In this document: positions 29,258 through 38,362 of the stretch, one piece after another | Layout: every line of letters starts with the position of its first letter | Position numbering within the stretch: the stretch's first letter is position 1 | Origin: an uncultured Clostridia bacterium | Lineage (GTDB): Bacteria; Bacillota; Clostridia; Christensenellales; Borkfalkiaceae | Reading direction: 5' to 3' | Length of the DNA stretch: 43,658 nucleotides | Assembly (NCBI GenBank): GCA_947626935.1 | Contig: CANQUD010000015.1 | Location: 1 to 43,658 of the forward strand | Position numbers and translations under genes: made by a program | The notes under the pieces: model-generated | Databases searched by the model: none | What the model saw: the letters and a program-made list of their open reading frames with translations, nothing else | Told to the model about the DNA's origin: nothing

Positions 29258-30630
29258 GAATTTCCCCAGAGGTTGTTCTTTTCTTCGATGATCTTCTCCG
29301 TCTTTTCGAGGTAAGTCGGGATGTCCTTGGGGGAGCCGTAGCGTTCGATGCGGTTCTCCTTCAAAAACAGCTTCTTCGAAATCGCGTTCGCGCCGACGGC
29401 GAGGTTGTCGCAGGTCTCTTCCATGACGTCGACGTTGTAGACGCAAGCCTTGTTCGGCTTCGTCCATCCGACATTCTCGTGCGCCCCCGCCATGTACTTC
29501 TGGCGGTACAGATAGTACGGTCCGTATCCCGCCGCCGTCAGTGTTTCGCGGGAATATCCGATCATTTCCGATAACAGCCCGTCGGGGAGAGACTGCGTCT
29601 CTTCCTTTAATTTTGCCCCTTTCTTGAGGCAGAGCGTGTGGACGGTGATGTTGGCGGGCGAGAGGGAAACGGCGCTGTCGACGCTCATGCAAAATTCCCC
29701 GAGCGATTCCCCCGTCAGCCCCGCGATGAGGTCACAGTTGATGTCGAATCCGTACGGCGCAGCCATTTCGAAGGCGGAGACCACCTGCTCCGCCGTGTGT
29801 TTTCTGCCGATCGCCTGCAAGGTGCGGTCGGAAAAGCTCTGTGCGTTGATGCAGATGCGGGTGACGCCGTACTCCTTGCAGAGGCGGAGCTTTTCGTCCG
29901 TAAAGACGTCGGGACGTCCCGCTTCCACCGTAAATTCGCACCCGTTCGTCCGAAGGGGAGAGATCGCCTCGAGGACTTCGGCAAGCTCCCCTGTCTCGAG
30001 GACGAAGGGGGTTCCCCCGCCGATATAGACGGAGCGAAGGCATTGTATGAGCGGTTTTGCTGCAATAAGTTCCCGTTTTAATGCCTCGAGATAGGCGGGC
30101 ATGAACTTCCTCGTCTGCGCGATAGGCGCCGTGATGAAGGAGCAGTAGACGCATTTCGTCGGGCAGAACGGCAGAGAGACGAAGAGGTCGACGTTGCCCT
30201 CTTTCCGTTCATAGATCCCCTTCTGTCCCTCGAGAACGCGGGCGACGAGGTCGATATTCTCCTCTGAGACGCCCAATTCCCTGAAAAATGCAGAAAATTC
30301 CCCCGTCTTTTCGGTCTGCGCATAGGCGAGACGGGTCGGGCGGATGCCCGTGAGAGATCCCCACGGCAATTTTCTGTGATAAAATTCGGACAGAACTCTG
30401 TAGAGAGCGAGCTTTGCGTACCGCTTGAGAAGGCTCTTGTGTCCGAGTTCGTCCGTGCTGCCGTCCCTGTCCGAAAAGACATGCTCCCGCTCGCAAAGGC
30501 GGACGGTATTTTCGAACACGCCGTCCCTGCAGACGGTCGTCTGCGCGATGTCGAGGCGGTCGGCGCCGTCGAAGAGACGGACGACGTCCATCAGTTCAGG
30601 CTCTAACCATTGCGGGGAAACTGTCATCAT
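29254..30630 (-). CDS. hemZ: HemZ-type radical SAM protein (coproporphyrinogen dehydrogenase family)
   Basis: 458 residues. An N-terminal extension typical of HemZ (about 1-145, with LPWGSLTGIRPTR) precedes the radical SAM core, whose cluster motif is CPTKCVYC (Cys156, Cys160, Cys163). IGGGTPF and GRPDVFTDEKL follow, as in HemN/HemW relatives. The family is annotated as anaerobic coproporphyrinogen III oxidase, but no other haem gene is in the window, so the true substrate is uncertain. Two adjacent ATGs (30630 and 30627) overlap the stop of the metallo-hydrolase gene. In this lineage it commonly follows relA and the MBL gene. Confidence 0.92.
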   Translation of the reverse strand: MMTVSPQWLEPELMDVVRLFDGADRLDIAQTTVCRDGVFENTVRLCEREHVFSDRDGSTDELGHKSLLKRYAKLALYRVLSEFYHRKLPWGSLTGIRPTRLAYAQTEKTGEFSAFFRELGVSEENIDLVARVLEGQKGIYERKEGNVDLFVSLPFCPTKCVYCSFITAPIAQTRKFMPAYLEALKRELIAAKPLIQCLRSVYIGGGTPFVLETGELAEVLEAISPLRTNGCEFTVEAGRPDVFTDEKLRLCKEYGVTRICINAQSFSDRTLQAIGRKHTAEQVVSAFEMAAPYGFDINCDLIAGLTGESLGEFCMSVDSAVSLSPANITVHTLCLKKGAKLKEETQSLPDGLLSEMIGYSRETLTAAGYGPYYLYRQKYMAGAHENVGWTKPNKACVYNVDVMEETCDNLAVGANAISKKLFLKENRIERYGSPKDIPTYLEKTEKIIEEKNNLWGNS

Positions 30631-31256
30631 AGAAAATACCTGTTGTGTGTTTTTTCGAAGTTGAGATCGGTGTTGTCGCCGTGCCCGGGAAAGACCTTGC
30701 AATCGCCGAGCGAAGAGAGTTTTTTGAGACTTTTTTGAAGGTCCTCATCGCTCCCCGTGGGAAGATCCGTCCTTCCGACGTCCCCGCGGAAGAGGGTGTC
30801 GCCGCTGAAGAGGGCGCGTTCCGTGTCCGATTCGGGGGCAGATGCGGACGAAAAAAGGTAACATGCGCTGCCAAAAGTGTGACCCGGGGTCGAAAAAACG
30901 CGGATACGCAGTCCGCAAAGCTCCAAAATTTCCCCGTCATGGACGGTAAAATCGATCATAAATGGGGAAATTTGCCCTTCCCCGAACTCTTTTGCGAGGT
31001 TATGAAAAAGGGCAAGATCTTCCTCACCCTTCAAAATTCCGACCACAGCTCCCATTTTTTGAAATTCGGAGACGCCGCCGATGTGATCGAAGTGTCCGTG
31101 CGTCAAGAGCACATATCTTACCTGCAGCCCAAGTCTTTGCGCCTCTGAAACGGCTCGCGGCTGGGCGGGATCGACGGCGACGGCATGGACTCCGTCCTCT
31201 GTCACAAAGTAGGTATTCGCCGCAAATCCGTGCGGCAAGAGCTTGTAGATCTGCAT
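30627..31256 (-). CDS. Metallo-beta-lactamase-fold hydrolase (glyoxalase II-like)
   Basis: 209 residues. The metal motif THGHFDH is at 52-58, with further ligands in TPGHTFGS, FSGDTLFRGDVGR and FPGHGDNT. This set matches glyoxalase II-type hydroxyacylglutathione hydrolase relatives; the substrate is unknown, and Clostridia generally lack glutathione. The ATG at 31256 lies one base after the relA stop (TGAAATG). A GTG at 31280 would add eight unconserved residues. No strong binding site is visible, so translation is probably coupled to relA. It overlaps hemZ downstream. Confidence 0.9.
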   Translation of the reverse strand: MQIYKLLPHGFAANTYFVTEDGVHAVAVDPAQPRAVSEAQRLGLQVRYVLLTHGHFDHIGGVSEFQKMGAVVGILKGEEDLALFHNLAKEFGEGQISPFMIDFTVHDGEILELCGLRIRVFSTPGHTFGSACYLFSSASAPESDTERALFSGDTLFRGDVGRTDLPTGSDEDLQKSLKKLSSLGDCKVFPGHGDNTDLNFEKTHNRYFL

Positions 31257-31257
31257 T

Positions 31258-33387
31258 TCAGTTCGTCGTCCTGCGGACACCGAGGATCTTCTCCTTGGCG
31301 GAGAGACGGTTGATGAGCACTTCGATGTCCTGTTTGCTCAAGAGCGAGACAGTCACTTCCACGATGGCGTCCCCGCTCTTGTCGTACCGTCCGTTGATGG
31401 ATGTGAGGGAAAGTTTCATGTCGGCAAGCACGGTGGAGATCGCCGCGAGCGCCGCGCCCTGTTCTTCCGCCGTGACGATGAGTCCCGCCTTGAACCGTGC
31501 GTCCTGCACCCTCTCCCCCGTCCACTCGGCGGGCTGGAGACGGTCGGGGTCGGCGTTCTTGAGGTTGGGACAGTCGCATCTGTGGATGACGATGCCTCTG
31601 CCGCGCGTCACGAAGCCGACGATGTCGTCCCCGGGGACGGGCGAACAGCAGCCCGCAAAGGAGACGAGAAGTCCCGTCATGCCCTTGATCGTGACCGTTC
31701 CCGTCGCATGCCTCTCCTTGAAGGGCTGCAGAACGGGCGTGGGTACTTCCTTTCTGAAATAGTCGACGAGCTTGAAAAAGACTTGGTTGACGGAGACGGC
31801 GCCGAATCCGATCGCCGAGAACATTTCATCCTGCGTGTCGAAGGAATACTTCTCGGAGACCTTCTTGAAGCTGTCGGGCGTCAGGATCTCGGAGAGCTGG
31901 TACCCCTTCCGCTTGGCGGCTTCTTCGAGCATCGTCTTTCCGAGCTTGATGTTGTCCTCCCGCATCGCCTTGCGGAAGAATGCCTTGATCTTCGCCTTCG
32001 CCGAGGGCGATTTGACGAATTTGAGCCAGTCGCGGGACGGACCCTTGCTCGTGGGGCTTGTGATGATCTCGACGACGTCGCCGAGTTCCAGAACGGAGTC
32101 GAGGGGCACGATCTTGCCGTTGACCTTCGCGCCCGTACAGCGGTTGCCGACCTCGGAGTGGATGGCGTACGCAAAGTCCACGGGGGTGGCGTTTTCGGGA
32201 AGGGAAATGACCTTGCTCTGCGGGGTGAACACGAGCAGTTCGTTGGAATACAGCTCCTCTTTGACGCTGTTCATGAACTCCTTGGAGTCACGGAATCCCC
32301 CCTGCAGGTCCATCATCTCGCGGATCCACGAGATCCTCTGGTCGAGCTTGGTCTCGCTGTCGCGGTTCTCCTTGTACTTCCAGTGGGCGGCGATACCGTA
32401 TTCCGCCGTGCGGTGCATCTCCTCGGTCCTGATCTGGATCTCGAAAGGCTGCCCGAAGTTCGTGACGACGGTCGTGTGGAGCGATTGATACAGGTTGGGC
32501 TTGGGCGTCGCGATGTAGTCCTTGATCCGCCCGGGGACGGGCTTCCACTTCTTGTGGATCTTGCCGAGGACTTCATAGCATTCGTCCACGCTGCCGACGA
32601 TGACGCGGACCGCCGTCAGATCGTAGATCTGGTCGAGCGTCCTGTCCTTGGTCTTCATCTTCTTATAGATGGAATAGAAATGCTTGGGGCGCCCGAACAC
32701 TTCGCCCGAAATATTCGATTCGACAAGGATCTCCTTGATCTCCTCGACGACGAAATCGACGAAACGATGGCGCTCTTCCAACTTCTGATGGATATTCTCG
32801 ACGAGAAATTCAAACGCTTCGGGGTCGAGGTATTTGAGGCAGAGGTCCTCGAGTTCGCACTTCACCTGACTGATACCGAGCCTGCCCGCGATGGGTGCGT
32901 AGATGTCGAGGGTCTCCTTCGCCATCTTCTGCTGGCGTTCCTTGGAGAGGAAGTTGAGGGAGCGCATGTTGTGAAGGCGGTCGGCAAGTTTGATGATGAT
33001 GACGCGGATATCCTTCGCCATCGCGATGAAGATCTTGCGGAAATTTTCCGCCTCTTCCTCTTCCTGCGACTTAAAGACGATCTTGTCGAGCTTTGTGACG
33101 CCCGAGACGAGGGTCAGGACTTCTTCCCCGAACTCGCGGCTGATGTCCTCTTCCGTGGCGGGCGTATCCTCGATGACGTCATGCAGAAGGGCGCCCGCGA
33201 CGGTCGCGGCGTCCAGTCCTAAATCGACGAGGATCTCCGCAACGGCGCAGGGATGGATGAAATAGGGTTCGCCCGAGGCGCGTTTTTGGCTCTTGTGGGC
33301 TTTGGCGGCAAAATCATAGGCGCGGAGCAGCATATCTCTGTCTCCGCCGCTATAATATTCATAGATCTTCATGAGGATGGGTTCCAT
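31258..33387 (-). CDS. relA: Bifunctional (p)ppGpp synthetase/hydrolase (Rel)
   Basis: 709 residues, the normal long-Rel size. Its HD hydrolase domain has ALLHDVIEDT and KLADRLHNMR, so the hydrolase is predicted active. The synthetase domain carries RIKD in PGRIKDYIATPK, the RxKD form of bifunctional enzymes. TGS (VFTPQSKVISLPENATPVDFAY, in part), a zinc-finger-like region (GCCSPVPGDDIVGF) and a C-terminal ACT domain follow. It controls the stringent response. GGGGG lies before the ATG, which is two bases after the recJ stop. The apt gene often found between recJ and relA is missing here. Confidence 0.97.
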   Translation of the reverse strand: MEPILMKIYEYYSGGDRDMLLRAYDFAAKAHKSQKRASGEPYFIHPCAVAEILVDLGLDAATVAGALLHDVIEDTPATEEDISREFGEEVLTLVSGVTKLDKIVFKSQEEEEAENFRKIFIAMAKDIRVIIIKLADRLHNMRSLNFLSKERQQKMAKETLDIYAPIAGRLGISQVKCELEDLCLKYLDPEAFEFLVENIHQKLEERHRFVDFVVEEIKEILVESNISGEVFGRPKHFYSIYKKMKTKDRTLDQIYDLTAVRVIVGSVDECYEVLGKIHKKWKPVPGRIKDYIATPKPNLYQSLHTTVVTNFGQPFEIQIRTEEMHRTAEYGIAAHWKYKENRDSETKLDQRISWIREMMDLQGGFRDSKEFMNSVKEELYSNELLVFTPQSKVISLPENATPVDFAYAIHSEVGNRCTGAKVNGKIVPLDSVLELGDVVEIITSPTSKGPSRDWLKFVKSPSAKAKIKAFFRKAMREDNIKLGKTMLEEAAKRKGYQLSEILTPDSFKKVSEKYSFDTQDEMFSAIGFGAVSVNQVFFKLVDYFRKEVPTPVLQPFKERHATGTVTIKGMTGLLVSFAGCCSPVPGDDIVGFVTRGRGIVIHRCDCPNLKNADPDRLQPAEWTGERVQDARFKAGLIVTAEEQGAALAAISTVLADMKLSLTSINGRYDKSGDAIVEVTVSLLSKQDIEVLINRLSAKEKILGVRRTTN

Positions 33388-33388
33388 A

Positions 33389-35686
33389 TCATTCCCCCTT
33401 CATGCGGACAGCCGCCGTATAGATGGATGAATCGTTGAGGTCCTTCTTCTCCCCGCGGATGATGTGCACTTCGCCGCCGCCGAGGACGATGAGACCGAGT
33501 TCTTCGAACACGGAGAGCGCAAAGAGGAGCTGTTTTTCGCCGAAGCCGAGTCCCCTTCCGAACGCCGCCGCTTCCGCGAGCGTGTCCCCTTTCAGATGTG
33601 CCGTCCGCACCGCCGCGAAGATCTTCAGGAGTTCCTCGCGCCTCACTTCGCTCTTCTTGAGCGCTTCATAGCCGCAGATCTCCCCGTTATAGTAGACCTT
33701 TGCGCCGCCCGTCACGCACGGAGACCCCGCGGGCGCATCGAGGTAGACGACTTCTCGGTAGGCGGAGAGGTCGCACCCGTCCTCGGGCGCATACAGCACG
33801 GTGTTGCCGACATTGGGCGAGGAGAGACGGAAGACGTCCACGGGAAGTCCCTGCAATGCGGGGAAGGCGCGGAGCGTGTCCCGCGAGAAGTACACCGCGG
33901 CAAGCCCGTAGGCGCATGCCCGCAGTCTGTCCGAGAGCAATTCGTTCAGCTCTTCCGTGTTCATCGCCATCCCCGCGGGGGGAACGCCGAGGGCATGGAG
34001 CTGCCCTTCAAAGGCGTCAAGCTCCACTTCCCTGCCGCTCTTGCCGTCTGCGAGGACGGCGCGGACAAAGCCCTTCAGATATTCCCTGCCGCGGAACATC
34101 GAGAGGTTGTATTCATAGACGATCGTCTTTCTGACGTCGCTCCGTAGCAATTTGAGGTCCTTGATCCCGCTGAAATACATGAAGGACATCCCGCCCAAGG
34201 GGAAGGAGAGATGGGGCGAGGAGAGCTTGACGGGTGCCGCTTCCACTCTGCCCGCCTGCACGGCAAAGAGCGGTCTCTTGTTGCCGATGCCGAAGGGTTC
34301 CAGCCGTTCCAGTTCATGGGCGAGGAGCTGCGGGTCCTCCTGCGCCGTACAGACGGGAAGAGTCGGTTCGAAGTCCTCCCGCGCGTAATTGGCTGCGATG
34401 TATTCGTTGAGCGCGTCCTTGAGGTGTTCGAAATTCTCCTCTTTGACGTTGATGCCCGCGGCTTGCGCGTGTCCGCCGAATTCCTCGATCCACTCCGAGC
34501 AAGCCTTGAGCGCCTCGAAGATGTTGACGGCTTCGATGCTCCTCGCGCTTCCCTTGAGCATTCCGCCGTTCTTGACGAAGAGCAGGGCGGGGCGGGAAAA
34601 TTCCTCGGCGATGCGGGCGGCGACGATGCCGACAAAGCCCGCATTCCAGTCCTCTCCCGCGAGCATGACGACGCTGCCGTATGCCCCCTCTTCCCGTATC
34701 CGTGCGGAAGCCTGCGCGTACAGTTCGTCACAGCAGCGCTGCCGTTCGGCGTTGTATAAGTTGAGCTTTTCCACGAGGGGGACGATCTCCGTCTCGTCCT
34801 GCGTGGTGAAGAGGCGGAGCGCTGCCTTTGCGTCCCCCATTCTCCCCGCGGCGTTGATGCGGGGCGCGATGGTGAAGGCGAGCGTCTGCGCCGTGATCTC
34901 GGACGTCTTTGAGAGCAGTTCCCGAAAGGCGGGACGGGGATCTTTTTGGATCAGTTTGAGTCCCTCCGCCACGATGTCGCGGTTCTCGCCGAGGAGCGGG
35001 ACACTGTCCGCCACGGTCGAAAGAGCGGCAAAATCGAGATATGCGTACGCTTTTTCGCCGAGGAGCGCACAGGCGAGCTTGAAGGCGACGCCCGCGCCGC
35101 AGAGGTTGTCGTACGGGTAATCGTCGTGCAGTTTTGGATTGACGACGATGCAGTCGGGGAGACGTTCGGGCAGTTCGTGGTGGTCGGTGACGATGACGTA
35201 CGCCCCCTGCTCCTTGATGTATTCCACTTCGTCGGCGTTGGAGATGCCGCAGTCGACGGTGACGATGAGGTCGGGCAGGCATTCGTCGAAGATCTGGTCG
35301 ATGGCGGAAATGCTCATGCCGTACCCTTCCGCCCGCTCGGGCACATAGAGATAGGGTTCGATGCCGAACGTCCGCAGCGCCCTCGAGAGAATGGCGCATG
35401 CACCGATCCCGTCCGCGTCGTAATCGCCGAACACGGCGACGCTCCACCCCTCGTCCCGCGCCCGCGTGAGGAGCGCGACGGCTTCCTTCATGCCCTGCAT
35501 GAGGAAGGGCGACAGAAAGCGATCCTTCCCGGGGGCGAGGAAGGAGAGCATCTTCTCCTCGGTATCCATGCCGCGGGCATAGAGAAGGCTCGCCGTCGTC
35601 TCGGTGAGAGACAGCTTCCTTGCAAGCCCCCTTACGGTATTCAGTTGTTCGGGAGAAAATTCATACTCCCGCACAAGTCTCTTCAT
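33389..35686 (-). CDS. recJ: RecJ, single-strand-specific 5'-3' exonuclease
   Basis: 765 residues, the long Gram-positive form with an extra C-terminal domain. DHH motifs are FGDYDADG, TVDCGIS and TDHHELPE; the DHHA1 motif is GGHAQAAG. It acts in recombination and repair. The ATG at 35686 begins MKRLVREYEF, with only a weak purine-rich site (AAAGAG) upstream; the longer frame crosses a terminator and is rejected. It follows secF with a terminator between, and I see no separate promoter, so expression may depend on read-through. Confidence 0.95.
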   Translation of the reverse strand: MKRLVREYEFSPEQLNTVRGLARKLSLTETTASLLYARGMDTEEKMLSFLAPGKDRFLSPFLMQGMKEAVALLTRARDEGWSVAVFGDYDADGIGACAILSRALRTFGIEPYLYVPERAEGYGMSISAIDQIFDECLPDLIVTVDCGISNADEVEYIKEQGAYVIVTDHHELPERLPDCIVVNPKLHDDYPYDNLCGAGVAFKLACALLGEKAYAYLDFAALSTVADSVPLLGENRDIVAEGLKLIQKDPRPAFRELLSKTSEITAQTLAFTIAPRINAAGRMGDAKAALRLFTTQDETEIVPLVEKLNLYNAERQRCCDELYAQASARIREEGAYGSVVMLAGEDWNAGFVGIVAARIAEEFSRPALLFVKNGGMLKGSARSIEAVNIFEALKACSEWIEEFGGHAQAAGINVKEENFEHLKDALNEYIAANYAREDFEPTLPVCTAQEDPQLLAHELERLEPFGIGNKRPLFAVQAGRVEAAPVKLSSPHLSFPLGGMSFMYFSGIKDLKLLRSDVRKTIVYEYNLSMFRGREYLKGFVRAVLADGKSGREVELDAFEGQLHALGVPPAGMAMNTEELNELLSDRLRACAYGLAAVYFSRDTLRAFPALQGLPVDVFRLSSPNVGNTVLYAPEDGCDLSAYREVVYLDAPAGSPCVTGGAKVYYNGEICGYEALKKSEVRREELLKIFAAVRTAHLKGDTLAEAAAFGRGLGFGEKQLLFALSVFEELGLIVLGGGEVHIIRGEKKDLNDSSIYTAAVRMKGE

Positions 35687-35712
35687 ACTCTTTCCCGAGC
35701 GAATGCCGCCGA

Positions 35713-35742
35713 TTACACAAAACGGCGGGAAAGCTCCCGCCG
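35713..35742 (-). terminator. Terminator after secF
   Basis: On the minus strand CGGCGGGA-GCTT-TCCCGCCG (35742-35723) is followed by TTTTGTG. It separates secDF from recJ-relA, at least partly. Confidence 0.8.
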
Positions 35743-35759
35743 CTTGATACCTTTGTACT

Positions 35760-36749
35760 TTACTTGTCGGTCTTTTTCTCTTTGCCGACGTACTTGAATT
35801 TGTTGCCGCGCGAGAGTTTGTCGAATGCCCGCTTGACGTGAACGTGGATCGCGGGACCGACAATCAGCGAGGAATACACGGGCGCCACGACGCCGATGAG
35901 GAGCGGCAGCGCCAATGCTCTGACTCCCGCAGTCGCAAGCCCGCCCGTGAGCGCGAGGACGACTACGACGATGCCCGCAAGCACGAGCGTCCATTTCCAT
36001 GCGCTCTGATAGACGGTCGCGACGGAAGTTTCCGCATCGAGGGGCGTCTGGGACTCCTTCTTGAGGGAGCGGAGCTTGATGCAATGGACGAGCCAGAACA
36101 CGAGGGACAGGAGCGCCGCGAAGGCTGCGTACCACACGGGCGCCGCGCCGTAGACGGGGATCCGCGCGATCGCGAGGAGCGCGAGGGTAAAGAGCGCGTC
36201 ATGCACGGAGAGGACAAGCCCTGTCAGCGCACAGCCGACGCCGAAGCGGAATCCGACATAGACGAGCGCGACGACGACGCCGACGGCGATCGCTCCGCGC
36301 CAGAGATGCCCCGTTCCCGACACAAGGCTCTCGCTGTGCCAAGCCGTGTAGATCTCGGCATGTTCGGCAGAGAGACCCGTATCCGCCGCGATCTTTGCGG
36401 CAAGGTCGGTCTTGACTTTCTCCTGTTTCTCGGCGGAGATCTCTTCGGTGAAGGTGTAGTTGAACGAAGCCATGTCGGCTCCCCCCGAGACGCCCGTCGC
36501 CTTCTTCATGTCGCAGACGGAGAGTCCGTTGCTCTCAAACACGTCCTCGCAGTAGCCCTCGAGCTTGTCCTGCAATTCTTCGCTGTTTTCGACGACGACA
36601 TTGTACTTGACTTCGAACTGCGTATTTTCGGGACGGTCCGACACCGTATTGAAGCCGAGCAGAGCCATCAGGATGATGCCTGCGATGATGACGACCGCGG
36701 AGACCGCGAGCCAAATGGGGAGACGTTTCCAAGGCTGGAACTTATTCAT
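35760..36749 (-). CDS. secF: SecF, Sec translocase accessory subunit
   Basis: 329 residues. One N-terminal membrane helix (about 10-32), an extracellular domain (about 35-150) and five C-terminal helices, with the conserved LVLSVHDALFTLALLAI segment of SecF. The C-terminus is basic. It works with SecD and YajC in proton-driven protein export. The ATG overlaps the end of secD by eight bases, with GGAGG upstream, so the two are translated together. The sequence is diverged from model SecF proteins, but position and topology leave little doubt. Confidence 0.93.
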   Translation of the reverse strand: MNKFQPWKRLPIWLAVSAVVIIAGIILMALLGFNTVSDRPENTQFEVKYNVVVENSEELQDKLEGYCEDVFESNGLSVCDMKKATGVSGGADMASFNYTFTEEISAEKQEKVKTDLAAKIAADTGLSAEHAEIYTAWHSESLVSGTGHLWRGAIAVGVVVALVYVGFRFGVGCALTGLVLSVHDALFTLALLAIARIPVYGAAPVWYAAFAALLSLVFWLVHCIKLRSLKKESQTPLDAETSVATVYQSAWKWTLVLAGIVVVVLALTGGLATAGVRALALPLLIGVVAPVYSSLIVGPAIHVHVKRAFDKLSRGNKFKYVGKEKKTDK

Positions 36750-38232
36750 CTTCCGTTTCCTCCCTCTTGAAGTTGCAGAAGGCGCCCTTTTTGGGAGTGT
36801 ATGCCATGAGGATCGCCCAGTTGAAGCGGTTCACGAGGAGCGTCCCGAGTCCCGAGAACACGGCGGTAAGCCCGACGAGGAACCCGAACGAACTCAACGG
36901 GGACAGCGCCACGAAGAAGGTGAAGAATCCCGCGAGCGCGACGACGATGTGCAGATCGAAGAGATTCCAGAAGCACTTCGAATACCCCGTCTTGACGGAA
37001 GAGACCATCGTCTTGCCCGTCGCGTATTCCTCTTTCGCCTTCTCGAAGGTGACAACGTCGGAGACGCTGAGGAGCACGGAAGTGAACAGGAAGGCGACGA
37101 AGGTCTCGACGCTCAACGTGAGGAACGGGATCGCCCAGACGCAGAGCACGGTCGCGCACAGGAAGAGCAGATAGGTGTAGAGGTGCACAAAGCCCAAAAG
37201 GTGATAGCGCACGAAAAAGAACACGAGCATCGCGAGCGCGAGGACGCCGTAGACGATGTACAGCCACATGAGGGAATTTTCCCCGTACATGGCGTGATAG
37301 TTCATGGTGTCCCCCACCGTGAAGGAAAGTTCCGTCCGGGTGCCGTTGAGCGCCGTGTCGATGAGGACCGCCGAGGACTTTGCGGAGATGTCCGTAAAGC
37401 TCGAATTGGAGATGTAGAGGCTGTCCTGATCGATCTTTTCGCTGACGGAGAGCTGCAATGCGTCATTTTCGCCGACACGGAAGAAGGCAGTCGCGGAAGC
37501 ATCCGCAGCGCCGTCCGTAGCCTTTGCAAGGGCTTCCCTGCCCTTCTTTGTGAAGTCGATGACGACATAGCTCGTGCCGTCCGCTCCCGCTCTCGAATAG
37601 GCGCCCTTGACGTAATCCTTGATGGTCTCCGTCGCGCGGGCGGGCATGATCGTCGTTGCGCTCGACGAATCGGACCCGTACTTCACGGTGAATTCGCCCG
37701 TATAGGAGAGCGTCGTGAATGCCGCCGTGTCGCTTTGGGGAACGAACACGCGCACGGCATATCCGTCAAACACGCTGACGCGGACGTCCTCGAGGTGGAG
37801 AGAGGTGTACCGTTCCGTGAAGAGATCCACGGCGCTCTGGAACTGCGTCTCGAAGTCCTCGTCGGGCTTGCCGTCCTTCAGCTTGATCTTTTCGGTATCG
37901 AAATAGAGGTTGCCGACTTTCTCGTACTGTTCCTCGTATTCCGCCTTTTCGTCATCCGTCATATTCAGGAGAGACGTATCATGCTCCTCTGCGGAGATGA
38001 CGCCCTCGGGATAATAGACTGCGGTGTAGCCGCCGCCCAGATATCTGCCGCTCATGTCCTCGGCTCCGCCGTAGCGCATGCCGAGATCCGCGTCTTTCTC
38101 CGTCATGGTGAGAATGGAATTATAGGTATCCGTCCCGTTCGGCAAATCAAACGAGACGAAGCATATAAAACACAGCGCGGCGATCAGCAGCGACATAAGC
38201 GTCAGACAAATTGCCGATTTAACTTTGCTCAT
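36742..38232 (-). CDS. secD: SecD, Sec translocase accessory subunit (diverged)
   Basis: 496 residues. The topology is that of SecD: one N-terminal helix (about 6-28), a large extracellular domain (30-320) and five C-terminal helices. The last part keeps SVSDVVTFEKAKEE, which corresponds to the DANVLIFERIKEE motif of SecD, but the common GxDLxGG motif after the first helix is not recognisable (GGAEDMSGRYLGGGY is in that area). GGAGG lies just before the ATG. It has its own promoter and a leader with a hairpin. Confidence 0.9.
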   Translation of the reverse strand: MSKVKSAICLTLMSLLIAALCFICFVSFDLPNGTDTYNSILTMTEKDADLGMRYGGAEDMSGRYLGGGYTAVYYPEGVISAEEHDTSLLNMTDDEKAEYEEQYEKVGNLYFDTEKIKLKDGKPDEDFETQFQSAVDLFTERYTSLHLEDVRVSVFDGYAVRVFVPQSDTAAFTTLSYTGEFTVKYGSDSSSATTIMPARATETIKDYVKGAYSRAGADGTSYVVIDFTKKGREALAKATDGAADASATAFFRVGENDALQLSVSEKIDQDSLYISNSSFTDISAKSSAVLIDTALNGTRTELSFTVGDTMNYHAMYGENSLMWLYIVYGVLALAMLVFFFVRYHLLGFVHLYTYLLFLCATVLCVWAIPFLTLSVETFVAFLFTSVLLSVSDVVTFEKAKEEYATGKTMVSSVKTGYSKCFWNLFDLHIVVALAGFFTFFVALSPLSSFGFLVGLTAVFSGLGTLLVNRFNWAILMAYTPKKGAFCNFKREETEDE

Positions 38233-38252
38233 TGCCTCCTCCTATCTGAAAC

Positions 38253-38267
38253 GCGGGCATAGCCCGC
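38253..38267 (-). promoter_or_regulatory. Hairpin in the secD leader
   Basis: GCGGGC-TAT-GCCCGC on the minus strand lies about 20 bases before the secD start, between the predicted transcription start (about 38296) and the ribosome binding site (AGGAGGAGG). A weaker TTCC-CAAG-GGAA hairpin followed by five T residues lies just upstream. Together they might modulate secDF expression. Confidence 0.4.
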
Positions 38268-38302
38268 CCGAAAAATTCCCTTGGGAAATTCCGCTATCTA
38301 TC

Positions 38303-38331
38303 ATTATATATAAAATGCGCAACATCGTCAA
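38303..38331 (-). promoter_or_regulatory. Sigma-A promoter of secDF
   Basis: On the minus strand TTGACG (38331-38326), a 17-bp spacer and TATAAT (38308-38303), between scfB and secD. Confidence 0.85.
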
Positions 38332-38362
38332 GCCGAATTGCAAGCATTTTCTCAAATTTCGT

